7,503 nt of DNA from Dehalococcoidia bacterium UBA5627 (GCA_002421585.1 DIKD01000020.1:1-7503), one strand, 5' to 3'. Numbered from the stretch's first letter, positions 1 to 6,751 are shown. Notes: generated from the sequence alone by a model not told the origin. A program made the numbers and translations.

Positions 1-3
1 CAT
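1..3 (-). CDS. Start of a leftward gene cut by the left edge
   Basis: Only the initiation region of this gene is inside the window. Read leftward, a strong Shine-Dalgarno AGGAGG (16 to 11) is followed by two ATG codons, at 7-5 and 3-1. The ATG at 3-1 lies 7 bases after GGAGG, the usual spacing. The ATG at 7-5 would have only 3 bases, so 3-1 is preferred. A candidate promoter and an overlapping palindrome lie just upstream (37-79). The product cannot be named because no coding sequence beyond the start is visible. The gene is codirectional with tsaD but separated from it by about 245 bases, so it probably has its own promoter. Confidence 0.55.
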
Positions 4-36
4 TCATACTCCTCCTTTTTCGTTTTTTAACTTGAC

Positions 37-65
37 AATATTTTTCAAAGTATTAGCAATCTCAA
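37..65 (-). promoter_or_regulatory. Candidate sigma-70-type promoter for the leftward edge gene
   Basis: On the minus strand, TTGAGA (65-60, 5 of 6 to the -35 consensus) is followed after exactly 17 bases by AATATT (42-37, 4 of 6 to the -10 consensus). The predicted transcript would start near position 30 and have a leader of about 27 bases containing the AGGAGG site. The -35 lies inside the palindrome at 53-79. The placement is good but the -10 is imperfect. Confidence 0.35.
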
Positions 66-79
66 TGGGAGACTGCTAA
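53..79. promoter_or_regulatory. Palindrome overlapping the promoter; possible operator
   Basis: The arms are TTAGCA (53-58) and TGCTAA (74-79), continued inward by T/A (60, 72) and CTC (61-63) with GAG (69-71) around the five-base centre AATGG. Ten of eleven positions in each arm pair, with one mismatch at 59/73. Its position over the candidate -35 of the leftward edge gene is typical of a repressor site. No regulator gene is visible in the window, so the cognate protein is unknown. Confidence 0.35.
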
Positions 80-104
80 CTTACATATAATAAAACAAAT
101 AAAT

Positions 105-134
105 ATTTTCTGCAAGTATCTGATGGCAGAAAAT
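105..134 (-). terminator. Hairpin with T-rich tail, possible tsaD terminator
   Basis: A perfect 9-base inverted repeat, ATTTTCTGC (105-113) and GCAGAAAAT (126-134), surrounds a 12-base loop. Read leftward from tsaD, the stem is followed by the T-rich tract ATTTATTTGTTTTATT. It sits about 114 bases past the tsaD stop and before the promoter of the next leftward gene, a sensible place for termination. Only three of nine pairs are G-C, so the stem is weak and the call is tentative. Confidence 0.3.
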
Positions 135-247
135 TAAATGTATAGGGAATGCCGGAGGAAAAAATATTTTTATTGCTTTTACTTTTTACGCCGGACTCTT
201 TGTATCTCGTAAAAGCTGCATTATCGTTGTGAAAAATGGTTTGTAAA

Positions 248-1231
248 TCAAATCAGTTTTAATCCCGGCACGACATCAACATCGAGAGGGCTAATTCTTC
301 CGTCCTTTAAACGGAAGTAGCCGCATGAAGCTACCATAGCGGCATTATCGGTGCAGAATACCGGTTTTGGGATGAGTACCGGAACGTGTGAGTTCTCGGC
401 TATGCGTCTGCGAAGCATACGATTGGCGGCAACTCCGCCGGAAAGCAGTATTTGCCTTACATCGTTTTGCAGGGCTGCTTCAATGGTTTTTCCCACCAGC
501 ACATCGACCACCGCTTTTTGAAAACTGGCTGCCAGGTCGAAAATATTATCCTTGTCGATTTTTTCTTCCTCGCTCAGCTTCTGCAGATAGGTTTTAATGC
601 CGCTGAAACTGAAATCGTTGGTGCCTTTAATCCAGGAATGGGGAAGGTCGATGCACGGGTTGCCGTTTTCTGCCGCTTTGTCAATGGCAGGTCCTCCCGG
701 ATATCCCAGTCCCATTATGCGGGCAGCTTTGTCAAAGGCTTCTCCGGCAGCATCATCACGGGTTCTACCCAGCATTTTATAATCCCCGTGCCCTCTCATA
801 AGAACCAGGTCGCTGTGTCCACCGGAGACAATCAGGCACAGGAGCGGGAATACCGGTTCGTCATCTCCCAGCCAGTTGGCGTACATATGAGCTTCCAGGT
901 GGTTGACAGCAACAAGCGGTAACCCCTTGACAGCCGCCAGGGCTTTGGCTGCGCTGGCGCCTACCAGCAGTGAGCCTGCCAGCCCGGGTCCGACAGTAAC
1001 AGCAATACCGTCTAAATAATCCCAGCCGGTTTCGGCATCATCCATTGCTTTTCGAATAACGGGAATAATCGAAAGAATATGCTGCCTTGATGCCACTTCG
1101 GGAACTACCCCGCCGTAGCGGGCGTGGATTTCCACCTGTGAGGCGATTTCATTGGAAAGCACCTTTGTTCCGTTTTCCACAATAGCGGCAGCTGTTTCAT
1201 CGCAGGAAGATTCTATTCCGAGTATTTTCAT
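248..1231 (-). CDS. tsaD: tRNA N6-adenosine threonylcarbamoyltransferase TsaD
   Basis: TsaD transfers the threonylcarbamoyl group from threonylcarbamoyl-AMP to A37 of ANN-decoding tRNAs, working in the cytoplasm with TsaB and TsaE (the family was formerly called Gcp/YgjD). From the ATG at 1231 the protein has 327 residues, close to the usual 335-340. Family signatures are clear: ESSCDET near residues 7-13, the metal-binding HLEAH with histidines at 111 and 115 (the same numbers as in E. coli TsaD), VSGGHSDL at about 135-142, the DDAAGEAFDK stretch near 159-168, the nucleotide-binding LSGGVAAN near 263-270, and CTDNAAM with the conserved aspartate at 295. An in-frame TTG at 1240 would add MTV, but it overlaps the -10 box, so the ATG is preferred. 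There is no Shine-Dalgarno, and the promoter position suggests a leaderless mRNA. tsaB and tsaE are not in the window. Confidence 0.96.
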   Translation of the reverse strand: MKILGIESSCDETAAAIVENGTKVLSNEIASQVEIHARYGGVVPEVASRQHILSIIPVIRKAMDDAETGWDYLDGIAVTVGPGLAGSLLVGASAAKALAAVKGLPLVAVNHLEAHMYANWLGDDEPVFPLLCLIVSGGHSDLVLMRGHGDYKMLGRTRDDAAGEAFDKAARIMGLGYPGGPAIDKAAENGNPCIDLPHSWIKGTNDFSFSGIKTYLQKLSEEEKIDKDNIFDLAASFQKAVVDVLVGKTIEAALQNDVRQILLSGGVAANRMLRRRIAENSHVPVLIPKPVFCTDNAAMVASCGYFRLKDGRISPLDVDVVPGLKLI

Positions 1232-1239
1232 AACAGTCA

Positions 1240-1248
1240 ATTATAGCA
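1240..1248 (-). promoter_or_regulatory. Extended -10 promoter of tsaD, leaderless arrangement
   Basis: On the minus strand, TGC precedes a perfect TATAAT (1245-1240), forming the extended -10 pattern TGnTATAAT. Only 8 bases separate the -10 from the ATG (1231-1229), so transcription would begin at or within a base or two of the start codon. The region 17 bases upstream shows no good -35, which an extended -10 can do without. No ribosome binding site precedes the ATG, consistent with leaderless translation. Confidence 0.55.
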
Positions 1249-1278
1249 TACCGGTTTGATATTTAAGAGTAGATATTT

Positions 1279-1307
1279 TTGACACTCCTACTTGCCGATG
1301 ATATTAT
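1279..1307 (+). promoter_or_regulatory. Promoter of the rightward operon
   Basis: A perfect -35 TTGACA (1279-1284), a 17-base spacer and the -10 TATTAT (1302-1307, 5 of 6) form a strong housekeeping-type promoter. Transcription should start near 1314, giving a leader of roughly 73 bases before the ATG at 1387. The promoter diverges from that of tsaD, whose -10 is about 30 bases upstream, so the two units may compete for or share regulation. The leader carries short direct repeats (see separate entry). Confidence 0.6.
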
Positions 1308-1355
1308 TGATATGTTATACGTTGACAAAGCAACATTGATAATCGAATATGTTAT
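1306..1355. repeat. Short direct repeats in the operon leader
   Basis: ATTGATA occurs at 1306-1312 and 1335-1341, and ATATGTTAT at 1310-1318 and 1347-1355. The two words overlap in the first copy and are separated by five bases in the second. Each copy follows a TTGACA (1279, 1322), so this may be an imperfect duplication of a promoter region, or simply AT-rich coincidence. Confidence 0.35.
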
Positions 1356-1386
1356 TATGTGTTAATTTTAATAAGGTGAGGGGAAA

Positions 1387-2676
1387 ATGACTGCCGAAGC
1401 ATGGTATTTAGTGCTTCTTTTGATTTGTTTTGTTTTATCCGCTTTTTTTTCCAGTTCTGAAACAGCCTTTACATCGCTGGAGAGATTCCGCCTTCAGCAT
1501 ATGGTAGAAAGCAACGTTAGCGGCGCCAAAAGAGTAGCTAAACTATTGGAGAAACCGGAGAGGTTCTTATCGACCATTCTTTTGGGAAATAATCTGGTTA
1601 ATGTAGCCGCTACCGCTATTGCTACTACACTGGCGATAACCATGTGGGGGCAGGAAAGCGGCGTCGTCATCGCTACTATAGGCATGACCATTATACTGTT
1701 GATATTCGGAGAAACCACTCCGAAGACATTTGCTAAACTGTACCCCGAAAGGGTTTCAACCTGGTTCGTGCGCCCCATTCAATGGCTGAGCTGGTTATTT
1801 TACCCGGTTGTTATTATTCTCAGCTGGATAGCATCGGTTTTAATCCGCATCATGGGTGGTAAAGCCGTTCCCAGGAGCCTGGTCAGTACAGATGAAATAC
1901 GCACCATGATAACGGTTGGCCATCAGGAAGGGACAGTAGAGGAAGGGGAAGCCGACCTGCTGCATGCCGTATTCGAATTCGGAGATAATCCGGTAAGCGA
2001 AGTGCTGGTTCCCAGGCTGGAGGTGGTCGGGGTGGAAAAAGGTGAAACAATTTCCGATTTTTTAGCCATCTATGCTGAAAATCCGATGTCGCGATTCCCG
2101 GTTTTTGTTGAAAACATGGATAATATTGTGGGAATACTTTCCATAAAGGATGTTTTGATGGCTTATGCAAAGGGCACTGTAACACCCGAAAGCTTGATAG
2201 ACGACCTGATTCGTCCGGCTTATTTTGTTCCCGAGTCGAAACCGATAGATGAATTATTTGCCGAAATGCGTGACAGGAATTACCGTATGAGTATAATAGT
2301 GGATGAATACGGCGGAACCGCCGGTGTTGTCTCTTTAAGCCGTTTAATGGAAGAAATCGTCGGACCGGTGGGTGATGAACTGGCAGCGGCGGAGAAGGAA
2401 TTCGAATCGATTGATGAAAACACTTTTCAAATTGACGGAACAATGCGGATTGAAGAAGCCAACGAGGAGATGGGGCTGGGGTTTCCGGAGGGCGAATATG
2501 AAACGGTTGCCGGTTTTATACTGCAGCTGTTAGGCCGGATTCCGAAACAGGGAAGACAAATCAAATATGAGGACCTCAAGATAGTCATTACCCGTATGAA
2601 AGGGCATAAAATCGAAGAGATAATGGTAACCAGGGATAAGAAGAAGGAAGATGAACCGGCTCAGGGTAAGGTTTAG
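1387..2676 (+). CDS. CNNM/CBS-domain membrane protein (HlyC/CorC family)
   Basis: A 429-residue integral membrane protein of the UPF0053/CNNM family, whose members take part in Mg2+ (and other divalent cation) efflux. The old label 'hemolysin' is historical. The N-terminal CNNM (DUF21) domain, about residues 1-190, has hydrophobic segments near 6-24, 61-84, 92-112 and 132-155. It carries the family motifs SSSETA (22-27), LLGNNLVN (66-73) and FGETTPK (107-113). A cytoplasmic CBS pair follows (about 205-263 and 271-326, with VDEYGGTAGVV at 305-315). A CorC/transporter-associated domain comes last (about 340-418), with the typical ETVAGFILQLLGRIP at 372-386. The start is well supported by AAGGTGAGG at 1373-1381. 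This is the first gene of the operon, and its last 26 bases overlap the next gene. The exact transported ion cannot be told from sequence. Confidence 0.93.
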   Translation: MTAEAWYLVLLLICFVLSAFFSSSETAFTSLERFRLQHMVESNVSGAKRVAKLLEKPERFLSTILLGNNLVNVAATAIATTLAITMWGQESGVVIATIGMTIILLIFGETTPKTFAKLYPERVSTWFVRPIQWLSWLFYPVVIILSWIASVLIRIMGGKAVPRSLVSTDEIRTMITVGHQEGTVEEGEADLLHAVFEFGDNPVSEVLVPRLEVVGVEKGETISDFLAIYAENPMSRFPVFVENMDNIVGILSIKDVLMAYAKGTVTPESLIDDLIRPAYFVPESKPIDELFAEMRDRNYRMSIIVDEYGGTAGVVSLSRLMEEIVGPVGDELAAAEKEFESIDENTFQIDGTMRIEEANEEMGLGFPEGEYETVAGFILQLLGRIPKQGRQIKYEDLKIVITRMKGHKIEEIMVTRDKKKEDEPAQGKV

Positions 2677-3295
2677 AAGAGGCTCTGAGGTTAAATATAT
2701 ATCCCACCTTGATATCATCAGGGTGTGGGTGAGGGCTTTTCGTCGTGCCGGTATCGAGCCGGCTTATTCCGAAGGATTCAATCCCCACCCGCGCATTTCG
2801 CTGGCGGCTCCGCTGGCTACCGGTGTTACCAGTGATGCCGAGTTGATGGACGTTTACATTAACGATAGCGTATCCCCGCACAATTTTACCGCTGCGGTTA
2901 ACAGGCAGATGCCGGCAGGCATGGAAATTCTGAATACATATCAGGTCGATAGCGGATTGCCGTCTTTACAGGCTCAGGTTACAGCTGCAGAATACAGTGT
3001 TCAAGTAGCCGTAGAAGTCGGAGAAAATAGCATTAGACAGGCATTGACAGATATGCTCTCAAAAAATCAGATTCCATGGCAGCACGTACGTGATACCGGA
3101 ATAAAGTCCTATGACCTGAGGGCTTTAATTGAAGACCTTTGGCTTGAAAGCTGTAGTGAAAATGTCGCCATAGTCGGAATGAGATTGGCGTGCGATAATC
3201 GCGGCTCGGGCAGGCCGGAGCAGGTTATCAAAGCGCTCGGTTTCGAACGTCCACTATCGGTTCATCGAACCAGATTGATTTTAAAAACGAGTTGA
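2651..3295 (+). CDS. TIGR03936 / DUF2344 family protein (radical SAM-associated)
   Basis: A 214-residue soluble protein of the DUF2344 (TIGR03936) family. Recognisable features are the opening RVRFRRGSEVKYISHLD (residues 5-21), the invariant-looking SEGFNPHPRISLAAPLATGV (40-59), and an acidic ELMDVYI segment (64-70). Known members are either fused to, or encoded beside, a B12-binding radical SAM protein (TIGR03960), and some also lie near ribonuclease G. The molecular function is not established. Here the gene stands alone: no radical SAM gene appears in the window. The ATG at 2651 lies inside the end of the CNNM gene in another frame (26-base overlap), three bases after AGAAGG, so translation is probably coupled. 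The length matches the standalone form, and the fold appears complete. Confidence 0.85.
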   Translation: MNRLRVRFRRGSEVKYISHLDIIRVWVRAFRRAGIEPAYSEGFNPHPRISLAAPLATGVTSDAELMDVYINDSVSPHNFTAAVNRQMPAGMEILNTYQVDSGLPSLQAQVTAAEYSVQVAVEVGENSIRQALTDMLSKNQIPWQHVRDTGIKSYDLRALIEDLWLESCSENVAIVGMRLACDNRGSGRPEQVIKALGFERPLSVHRTRLILKTS

Positions 3296-3298
3296 CCG

Positions 3299-4462
3299 TT
3301 GGATAATTCCAGTATGCCCCAAAAACTGTCAAGGCCTGTCATACCGGCAAACAGGCAGTTAAAGGCTAACCGTTTTGCCCGTATCGGCCGGCGCTTATCT
3401 TTTTTTAAAGCGGTATTGTTTACTGCTTTATTAATTTTGCTTACATTCAGCGGCTTCTCGTCAAAGATAATAATTTACCTGGGTTTACCACAGATTACGG
3501 CTGCTATCGTCTATGCCCTCATCCTGACTTTAGCCTACTGGGTACTTGCTACTCCGTTCGATTTTTATAAAGGGTTTGTACTGGCGCGGCGTTACGGTTT
3601 GTCCAACCAAGGCTTCGGTAGCTGGCTGGGAGGGTATATTCAATCCGTACTTCTGGTGTCAACACTTGTCATAGCGGTGGTTGCTACTGCCTTCTGGGCG
3701 ATTTCTATTCTGCCTGAAATGTGGTGGCTTTTAGTTTGGGGAATCCTGATGATTGTCAGCCTTGTACTGAATCTGCTTTTACCGGGAATTATCATTCCGA
3801 GATTTTACAGGACACGACCACTCGATGATGAGGAATTAAAGCAGAGGTTTTATTCCCTTTTAAAAAAAGCGGGGGTTTCTGTAAAGGGTATTTATACTAT
3901 CGAATTTAGCAGCAAGCAGACTACCGCCAATGCGGCACTGGTAGGTATCGGCGGGGGTAAACGGATATTACTGAGCGATACGCTGCTTGCCGATTATTCG
4001 GGTGAAGAAATCGAGGCGGTTATAGCGCATGAGCTGGGGCATCTGAAAAATCGCGACGGCGCCGGTATATTTTCATTTCAGGCTTTGATTATATTTGCCT
4101 GTCTGTGGATAACCGCTGTCTCCGTAGGCTCTTTGGCAGTCCCTTTGGGATATAGCGGTATCGGAGATGTTGCCTTGCTGCCGCTTATGGCTCTGGTATT
4201 TGCTATAATCAACATGGTATTTACGCCGGTTTCCAATGCGGTGATGCGCAGTTTCGAGACGGCGGCTGATGATTTTGCCATCAGGCTGACGGGTAATCCG
4301 TCTGCTTATATTTCCATGATAACAAAGTTGATGCGGCAGAACCTTGCGGAGGTCAATCCGCCGCTTTGGGTGGAGTTTTTGCTTTACGACCACCCCGGGT
4401 ATTTCAGGAGAATTTCTTATGCCAGGAATTTTATGCGTGAGAAAACGGAAAACAGTGAATAA
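3299..4462 (+). CDS. Ste24-type M48 family zinc metalloprotease
   Basis: A polytopic membrane protease of family M48A (Ste24/CAAX protease-like). Bacterial members probably process membrane or prenylated-type substrates, but no substrate can be inferred here. Numbering from TTG 3299 (387 residues), the M48_N domain includes hydrophobic stretches at about 36-50, 57-83, 113-138 and 142-167, with the typical FDFYKGFVLARRYGLSNQ at 87-104. The catalytic region has NAALVGIGGGKRILLSDTLL (211-230), the zinc motif HELGH (244-248), and the third ligand glutamate in ETAAD (320-324). The family's terminal HP motif is DHPGYFRRI (364-372). Further hydrophobic segments lie at 258-284 and 290-310. The start is uncertain: TTG at 3299, 3 bases after the previous stop, or ATG at 3314. 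Neither has a convincing ribosome binding site, and the choice affects only five residues. Confidence 0.92.
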   Translation: MDNSSMPQKLSRPVIPANRQLKANRFARIGRRLSFFKAVLFTALLILLTFSGFSSKIIIYLGLPQITAAIVYALILTLAYWVLATPFDFYKGFVLARRYGLSNQGFGSWLGGYIQSVLLVSTLVIAVVATAFWAISILPEMWWLLVWGILMIVSLVLNLLLPGIIIPRFYRTRPLDDEELKQRFYSLLKKAGVSVKGIYTIEFSSKQTTANAALVGIGGGKRILLSDTLLADYSGEEIEAVIAHELGHLKNRDGAGIFSFQALIIFACLWITAVSVGSLAVPLGYSGIGDVALLPLMALVFAIINMVFTPVSNAVMRSFETAADDFAIRLTGNPSAYISMITKLMRQNLAEVNPPLWVEFLLYDHPGYFRRISYARNFMREKTENSE

Positions 4463-4472
4463 GGGGTAACTT

Positions 4473-5114
4473 ATGCTAAAAATAATACTTGTCAGGCACG
4501 GCGAAACCGACTGGAACCGTGTAAAAAGGGTACAGGGTGGTTCCAGCGATACTCCCTTAAACGATATCGGCAGGGAGCAGGCAAAGGGTCTGGCTGACTT
4601 GCTGGCAAGGGAGAAGATAAAAGCAGTCTATTCCAGCCCCTTGCAGCGTGCTATGGTAACGGCAAAAGAAATCGCTGATTTACATAATGTTAATATTGAA
4701 ATCAATCCTTCTCTGCGTGAGATTGAAGCCGGTGAACTGGAAGGCATCCTTTCAGCCGACCTCGGGCAAAGGTTCAGTGATTATCTTTTCGATGGTGACA
4801 ATATGGTAAAAATCCCCGGCGGCGAATCGCTTCCCGATGTTCAGGAGCGCGGTTGGGGCTTTATAAAAAAACTTTCTGCCGAATATGATGAATGCACCAT
4901 TGTTCTTGTCAGCCACTACTTCGTGATACTGTCTATAATCTGCAAAGTGTTGGATGTTCCGCTTAAGCAGATAAACCGCTTTCGTATGGATACCGGCAGC
5001 CTCAGCATTATTACTATCGACGGCGAATCACTCTGGCTGCAGGTTTTTAACGATACCGGATATATGACAGACGAACTGCGCAAAGCTTGCTCATCGTATC
5101 CGCGCTCACTATAA
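4473..5114 (+). CDS. Histidine phosphatase family protein (phosphoglycerate mutase-like)
   Basis: A 213-residue cytoplasmic enzyme of the histidine phosphatase superfamily, branch 1. The phosphohistidine motif LVRHGETDWN (6-15) carries catalytic His9 next to Arg8. SSPLQRAMVTA (54-64) supplies the second phosphate-binding arginine (Arg59), Glu84 in LREIEAGELEG is the likely acid, and His148 in VLVSHYF is the second active-site histidine. All catalytic residues are therefore present. The family includes cofactor-dependent phosphoglycerate mutases, alpha-ribazole phosphatase (CobC) and broad phosphatases. The sequence lacks features that would decide among them, and no cobalamin gene is adjacent. 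A good ribosome binding site (AAGGGG, 4461-4466) overlaps the stop codon of the protease gene, and the 10-base gap indicates cotranscription. The last residues form a short polar tail. Confidence 0.92.
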   Translation: MLKIILVRHGETDWNRVKRVQGGSSDTPLNDIGREQAKGLADLLAREKIKAVYSSPLQRAMVTAKEIADLHNVNIEINPSLREIEAGELEGILSADLGQRFSDYLFDGDNMVKIPGGESLPDVQERGWGFIKKLSAEYDECTIVLVSHYFVILSIICKVLDVPLKQINRFRMDTGSLSIITIDGESLWLQVFNDTGYMTDELRKACSSYPRSL

Positions 5115-5115
5115 T
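5087..5115 (+). promoter_or_regulatory. Internal promoter for tilS, leaderless arrangement
   Basis: TTGCTC (5087-5092, 3 of 6 but with the key TTG), a 17-base spacer and a perfect TATAAT (5110-5115) lie at the end of the phosphatase gene. The -10 overlaps its stop codon TAA (5112-5114). Nine bases separate the -10 from the tilS ATG (5125), so transcription would start close to the start codon. tilS has no Shine-Dalgarno. The spacing is nearly the same as at tsaD. Confidence 0.42.
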
Positions 5116-5124
5116 TAATCTGCT

Positions 5125-6549
5125 ATGACTGAGAAAAATTTATCGATAGAGCAAAGAGTCTTCGGTTTTATCCGTAAAAACCGCCTGGTGTCAAGGGGCG
5201 ATTGCCTGCTTCTGGCAGTTTCGGGCGGACCTGATTCGGTTTGCCTTTTGAATATTATGTTATCCCTGAGAGAAAAACTTAGTATCTCATTGCATATAGC
5301 TCACCTCGACCATCAACTTCGCGGAGAAGAATCGGAAGCCGATGCCGCTTATGTCAGCGAATTAGCAAAAAGATTTGACATCCCGCTGACAGTGTCAAAG
5401 GCTGATGTCAACAGCTATCGCAATCAGAACAGATTATCGTTGGAAGAAGCGGCAAGGGAGATGCGCTATAACTTTCTGGTTGAAACGGCTGCCGCCATCG
5501 GCGCTGCGGACGTTGCTATCGGACACACACTGGACGACCAGGTGGAAACAATCATGCTGCATATAATCCGCGGGTCGGGGATTCACGGTCTGGTCGGTCT
5601 GAATCCAAAAACCAATCGACTGTTGAATGGACATCAAGTTAACATAATCAGACCATTGCTGGAAATAAGCCGTACGGAAACACAACAGTATTGCCTCGAA
5701 AATAATCTGGCAGCAAGGTATGACAGCACCAACCTGTCGCTTGCGCCGCTGCGAAACCGCATCAGGCACAAACTGCTTCCCGAAATAAAAAAATATAATC
5801 CGGGATTTGTCGAATCCCTGCTGCGCACTTCCGCCATTGCTGCCGATGAAATCGCTTTTCTGGATTCCGAACTGGAAAAAGTATGGGAATCGGTAGTAAA
5901 GGAACAGAATGACTCTGTAATCTTAGATAAAGATGAGTTCGATGCGCTGCCGAATGCACTGAAACGTCACTTGCTGAGAGCTACCATTAAGAATCTTTTG
6001 GGAACTTTGAAAGATATCGAGGAGCGGCACGTCGAGGAAATTATTGGCGTTTCAATCAAACAGGCTGGGAAGTACATCAACCTGCCTTACGGGCTTATTT
6101 TTGCGGTAGAATACGGCAGATACCTGCTTGGCAGCGATACAACGGTCTTATGTCCGTTTCCTGAAATAGCAGGAGAATCCGCTGTCAACATTCCGGGTGA
6201 AACATTTATATCAGGCTGGCGAATCGAAGCGTCTGTTTCAGAAAATGTTTCATCTTTTGAACCCGAAAATGAATTTACGGCTTATCTGGATATTGATAAG
6301 TGCGGAGATAATCTGGCTGTCCGCAGCCGTCTGGAAGGAGACCGTTTTCAGCCGCTCGGTTTCGGTACCCCCAAGCGGCTGAATCGTTTTATGATTGACC
6401 TCAAAATCCCGCAGGACTGGCGGAAACGAGTGCCTCTGGTCTGTTGCGATGAACAAGTCGTTTGGGTAGCCGGTTACCGCATCGACGATAGGTATAAGGT
6501 TACCGCTGATACAAAACGCGTCTTGAAGATTGAGTTCAGGCGAGTTTAG
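5125..6549 (+). CDS. tilS: tRNA(Ile)-lysidine synthase TilS
   Basis: TilS uses ATP and lysine to convert C34 of the minor tRNA-Ile (CAU anticodon) to lysidine, so the tRNA reads AUA and is charged with isoleucine. The 474-residue protein has the full long form. The N-terminal PP-loop domain contains AVSGGPDS (31-38), HLDHQLRG (60-67) and GHTLDDQVETIMLHIIRGSG (133-152). The RPLLEISRTE and DSTNLSLAPLRNRIRHKLLPE segments lie at 176-185 and 200-220. The middle helical domain spans about 225-330. The TilS C-terminal domain spans about 395-465, including VRSRLEGDRFQPLGF (399-413) and VVWVAGYRIDDRY (445-457). It is the last gene of the rightward cluster, 10 bases after the phosphatase gene. No ribosome binding site precedes the ATG, but a promoter-like -10 does. 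hpt and ftsH, frequent neighbours of tilS elsewhere, are absent; a repeat-rich gap follows instead. Confidence 0.96.
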   Translation: MTEKNLSIEQRVFGFIRKNRLVSRGDCLLLAVSGGPDSVCLLNIMLSLREKLSISLHIAHLDHQLRGEESEADAAYVSELAKRFDIPLTVSKADVNSYRNQNRLSLEEAAREMRYNFLVETAAAIGAADVAIGHTLDDQVETIMLHIIRGSGIHGLVGLNPKTNRLLNGHQVNIIRPLLEISRTETQQYCLENNLAARYDSTNLSLAPLRNRIRHKLLPEIKKYNPGFVESLLRTSAIAADEIAFLDSELEKVWESVVKEQNDSVILDKDEFDALPNALKRHLLRATIKNLLGTLKDIEERHVEEIIGVSIKQAGKYINLPYGLIFAVEYGRYLLGSDTTVLCPFPEIAGESAVNIPGETFISGWRIEASVSENVSSFEPENEFTAYLDIDKCGDNLAVRSRLEGDRFQPLGFGTPKRLNRFMIDLKIPQDWRKRVPLVCCDEQVVWVAGYRIDDRYKVTADTKRVLKIEFRRV

Positions 6550-6591
6550 TTTTTCTGGTCTTATCAATTGTGGCTGCTTCCGCTCTCAGAC

Positions 6592-6610
6592 CCTTCGACA
6601 CGCTCATCCC
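6592..6610 (+). repeat. Degenerate copy of a CCTTCGACA repeat
   Basis: CCTTCGACACGCTCATCCC at 6592-6610 resembles the better copy at 6788-6807: the first nine bases match, and GCTCA is shared after one substitution. It immediately precedes the nested inverted-repeat element at 6615-6751. It ends in TCCCAA (6607-6612), which pairs with the first bases of that element. Confidence 0.4.
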
Positions 6611-6614
6611 AAGT

Positions 6615-6751
6615 TTGGGACAGGTGGCGAACGGAAATTACAATATCCCTCATCAGTCTCGCTATACTCGACAGCTTCCCCCTAGGGAAGCCGTTTAAGC
6701 ACCAACCTGTTGCGATGAGTTTATCCAAAGCCGTTCGTGGTCTTGTCCCAA
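6615..6751. repeat. Nested inverted-repeat element (MITE- or REP-like), about 137 bases
   Basis: Four pairs of arms are symmetrically nested: TTGGGACA (6615-6622) with TGTCCCAA (6744-6751), CGAACGG (6628-6634) with CCGTTCG (6731-6737), CTCATC (6649-6654) with GATGAG (6714-6719), and GCTTCCC (6674-6680) with GGGAAGC (6685-6691) around a CCTA loop. All listed arms are perfect complements, and the unpaired spacers are of similar length on both sides. The core (CCTCATCAGTC, GACAGCTTCCCCCTAGGGAAGCC) looks to me like a dispersed palindromic repeat seen in many Firmicutes genomes, though that is from memory. No transposase is encoded, so a non-autonomous element or a structured RNA are the alternatives. 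No clear target-site duplication is visible. Confidence 0.55.

Noticed and set aside
32..37. TTGACA on the plus strand near the left edge.
   Set aside because: No -10 lies 16-18 bases downstream, and no rightward gene follows it.
151..194. CCGG words flanking A- and T-runs downstream of tsaD as a terminator stem.
   Set aside because: CCGG is self-complementary, the arms are imperfect and the loop is long; the hairpin at 105-134 is cleaner.
452..922. A 156-codon plus-strand open frame inside tsaD.
   Set aside because: It lies entirely opposite a well-conserved TsaD coding sequence and shows no recognisable protein features.
1238..1240. TTG start that lengthens tsaD by three residues.
   Set aside because: It overlaps the last base of the TATAAT box, adds residues not typical of TsaD, and has no ribosome binding site.
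1322..1350. Second TTGACA as an additional promoter for the rightward operon.
   Set aside because: At 17-base spacing the -10 would be GAATAT (3 of 6). The better TATGTT is 20 bases away. The promoter at 1279-1307 is much stronger.
1883..2443. A 186-codon minus-strand open frame inside the CNNM/CBS gene.
   Set aside because: Its low-complexity proline-, histidine- and arginine-rich translation is the usual shadow of a real gene on the other strand.
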